In this document: positions 12,490 to 13,299 of the stretch, in pieces
Numbering within the stretch: position 1 is the first letter of the stretch
How the letters are laid out: each line of letters starts with the position of its first letter
Origin: GCA-003244245 sp052390495
GTDB lineage: Bacteria; Actinomycetota; Actinomycetes; Mycobacteriales; Pseudonocardiaceae
Reading direction: 5' to 3'
Assembly: GCA_052390495.1 (NCBI GenBank)
Contig: JBQTGW010000368.1
Location: 1 to 13,299 of the forward strand
Length of the DNA stretch: 13,299 nt
Position numbers and translations under genes: made by a program
Notes under the pieces: model-generated
Told to the model about the DNA's origin: nothing
The model's database searches: none
The model's input: only the letters and a program-made list of their open reading frames with translations

Positions 12490-13143
12490 ATGCGGGAGAT
12501 ATTTCAGACGGAGCTGCGCACCCTGATGCTCGACCTGGCCAGAATGGCCCGGCTGGCATGCGAAATGATGACCAGTGCCTCGACCGCGTTACACCAAGCC
12601 GATCTCGCGCTCGCCGAGTTCGTAATAACCCGTGACGACGAAATGAACGCCCTGCACGATGATACTGAGAAGCGCTGCGTCAGTCTGCTCGCACTACAAG
12701 CCCCGGTCGCCGCCGACCTGCGGATAGTGGTCGCCGCCATGCACGCGGTGGGTGACCTGGAGCGGATGGGAAATCTGGCCCAGCACGTCGCCAAAATCGC
12801 CCGGCTCAAGCACCCACACCTGAGCATCCCGGGCAGCGTTCGCCCGGTGTTCGCCCGGATGAGCCTGCTCGCCTGCCGCCTCGCCGAGGATGCCGCCACC
12901 GCCATCGAGCAACAGGACCCGCTGTCCGGTGTCCGACTGGCCGAAGCGGACGACGAAGTGGACGCGTTGCGCCGCCAACTGTTCGGCATCCTCTTCGCCG
13001 AGAGCTGGTCGTATGGGGTGGAACCGGCGGTGGATGCCGCCCTGATCGGCCGCTACTACGAGCGCTTCGCCGACCATGCCGTGGCCATCGCCCATCAGGT
13101 CGGCTACCTGGCAACCGGCAAACTACCAGGCGAAGCCCTGTGA
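12490..13143 (+). CDS. phoU: Phosphate signalling/transport regulator PhoU (PhoY-like)
   Basis: The product is 217 residues, all helical, with two repeats of the PhoU three-helix bundle. The first spans about 1-100 and the second about 105-210. The repeats carry the metal-binding signatures: E/D-x-x-x-D type patterns at RDDEMNALHDDTEKRC (about 48-63) and EADDEVDALRRQLF (about 152-165), plus AVGDLERMGNLAQHVAK and GRYYERFADHAVAIAHQV. PhoU shuts down PhoR signalling and high-affinity Pst phosphate uptake when phosphate is ample. In mycobacteria the homologue PhoY2 is also linked to drug tolerance. Pst genes are not in the window. ATG 12490 opens directly with the family's MREIFQTEL start. There is no clear Shine-Dalgarno, but a TAGTAT at 12477-12482 fits a -10 box that would put the transcript start at or next to the ATG, so the mRNA may be leaderless. 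Confidence 0.93.
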   Translation: MREIFQTELRTLMLDLARMARLACEMMTSASTALHQADLALAEFVITRDDEMNALHDDTEKRCVSLLALQAPVAADLRIVVAAMHAVGDLERMGNLAQHVAKIARLKHPHLSIPGSVRPVFARMSLLACRLAEDAATAIEQQDPLSGVRLAEADDEVDALRRQLFGILFAESWSYGVEPAVDAALIGRYYERFADHAVAIAHQVGYLATGKLPGEAL

Positions 13144-13299
13144 GTGGCGATGGTGGCTGGAGCGGACATTTGGACACACAAGCCGGCGCAGCCCCCCACC
13201 CGGGGGGCGAAACGGCGTGACCCCCACCAACCCCCCCACAACGGGGAGGGGGCGGATTTTGCGGAGGTCCGCGAAGCCCCCCAGAAGGCGCTGGCCACC
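13144..13299. other. Intergenic region after phoU with long C and G runs
   Basis: No gene is seen here. The stretch holds a strong GC hairpin (13191-13208), an imperfect C-run/G-run hairpin (about 13231-13252) followed by ATTTT, and a short GCGGA-GG-TCCGC hairpin (13261-13272). These fit a transcription stop zone after phoU, possibly used from both directions. Confidence 0.5.
13191..13208. terminator. Hairpin terminator after phoU
   Basis: GCCCCCC (13191-13197) pairs perfectly with GGGGGGC (13202-13208) around a 4-base ACCC loop, 48 bp after the phoU stop. It lacks a T-tract, as is common in actinobacteria. Confidence 0.6.

Overview
The window looks like chromosomal DNA of a high-GC actinomycete. 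A member of Pseudonocardiales or a relative is my best guess, but the lineage is inferred. The signs are frequent GTG starts, a SARP/EmbR-type regulator, a DUF1918 protein, a LytR-CpsA-Psr protein and the gene order dusB - LCP - phoU, which matches the Rv0823c-Rv0822c-Rv0821c (phoY2) order of Mycobacterium tuberculosis.

The window has two parts. The left part, about 1 to 6050, looks accessory and is visibly less GC-rich. It opens with the end of a caspase-family gene that breaks off at about 125, exactly where one arm of a 22-bp inverted repeat begins (126-147). The other arm (398-419) abuts a second broken gene on the minus strand. The 294-bp segment between them looks like a MITE or a collapsed insertion sequence. 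Next come a small secreted Asn/Gln/Gly repeat protein (728-1018, minus), a gene-poor stretch with what looks like a related transposon end (1429-1452), and a two-gene signalling unit. That unit is a transmembrane Ser/Thr kinase followed by a SARP-BTAD-FHA regulator resembling EmbR, and the two probably form a phosphorylation-controlled transcription pair. Facing it on the minus strand is a coupled pair: a one-TM protein and a multi-TM HTTM-domain protein.

The right part, about 6050 to the end, is GC-rich and looks like core genome. It holds a class I flavin disulfide oxidoreductase and a PNPOx-fold protein (minus strand), and a divergent ECF sigma factor with a 14-bp perfect palindrome in the shared spacer. 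A tiny corA remnant follows the sigma gene, meeting a DUF1918 gene tail to tail. Then come dusB, an LCP cell-wall ligase and phoU. dusB is preceded by five 22-bp tandem repeats that run right up to its ribosome binding site.

No rRNA, tRNA, CRISPR array or intact transposase was found. The points most worth following are the inverted-repeat element joining two broken genes, the kinase/EmbR-like pair, the HTTM pair, the corA deletion scar and the dusB upstream repeat array.
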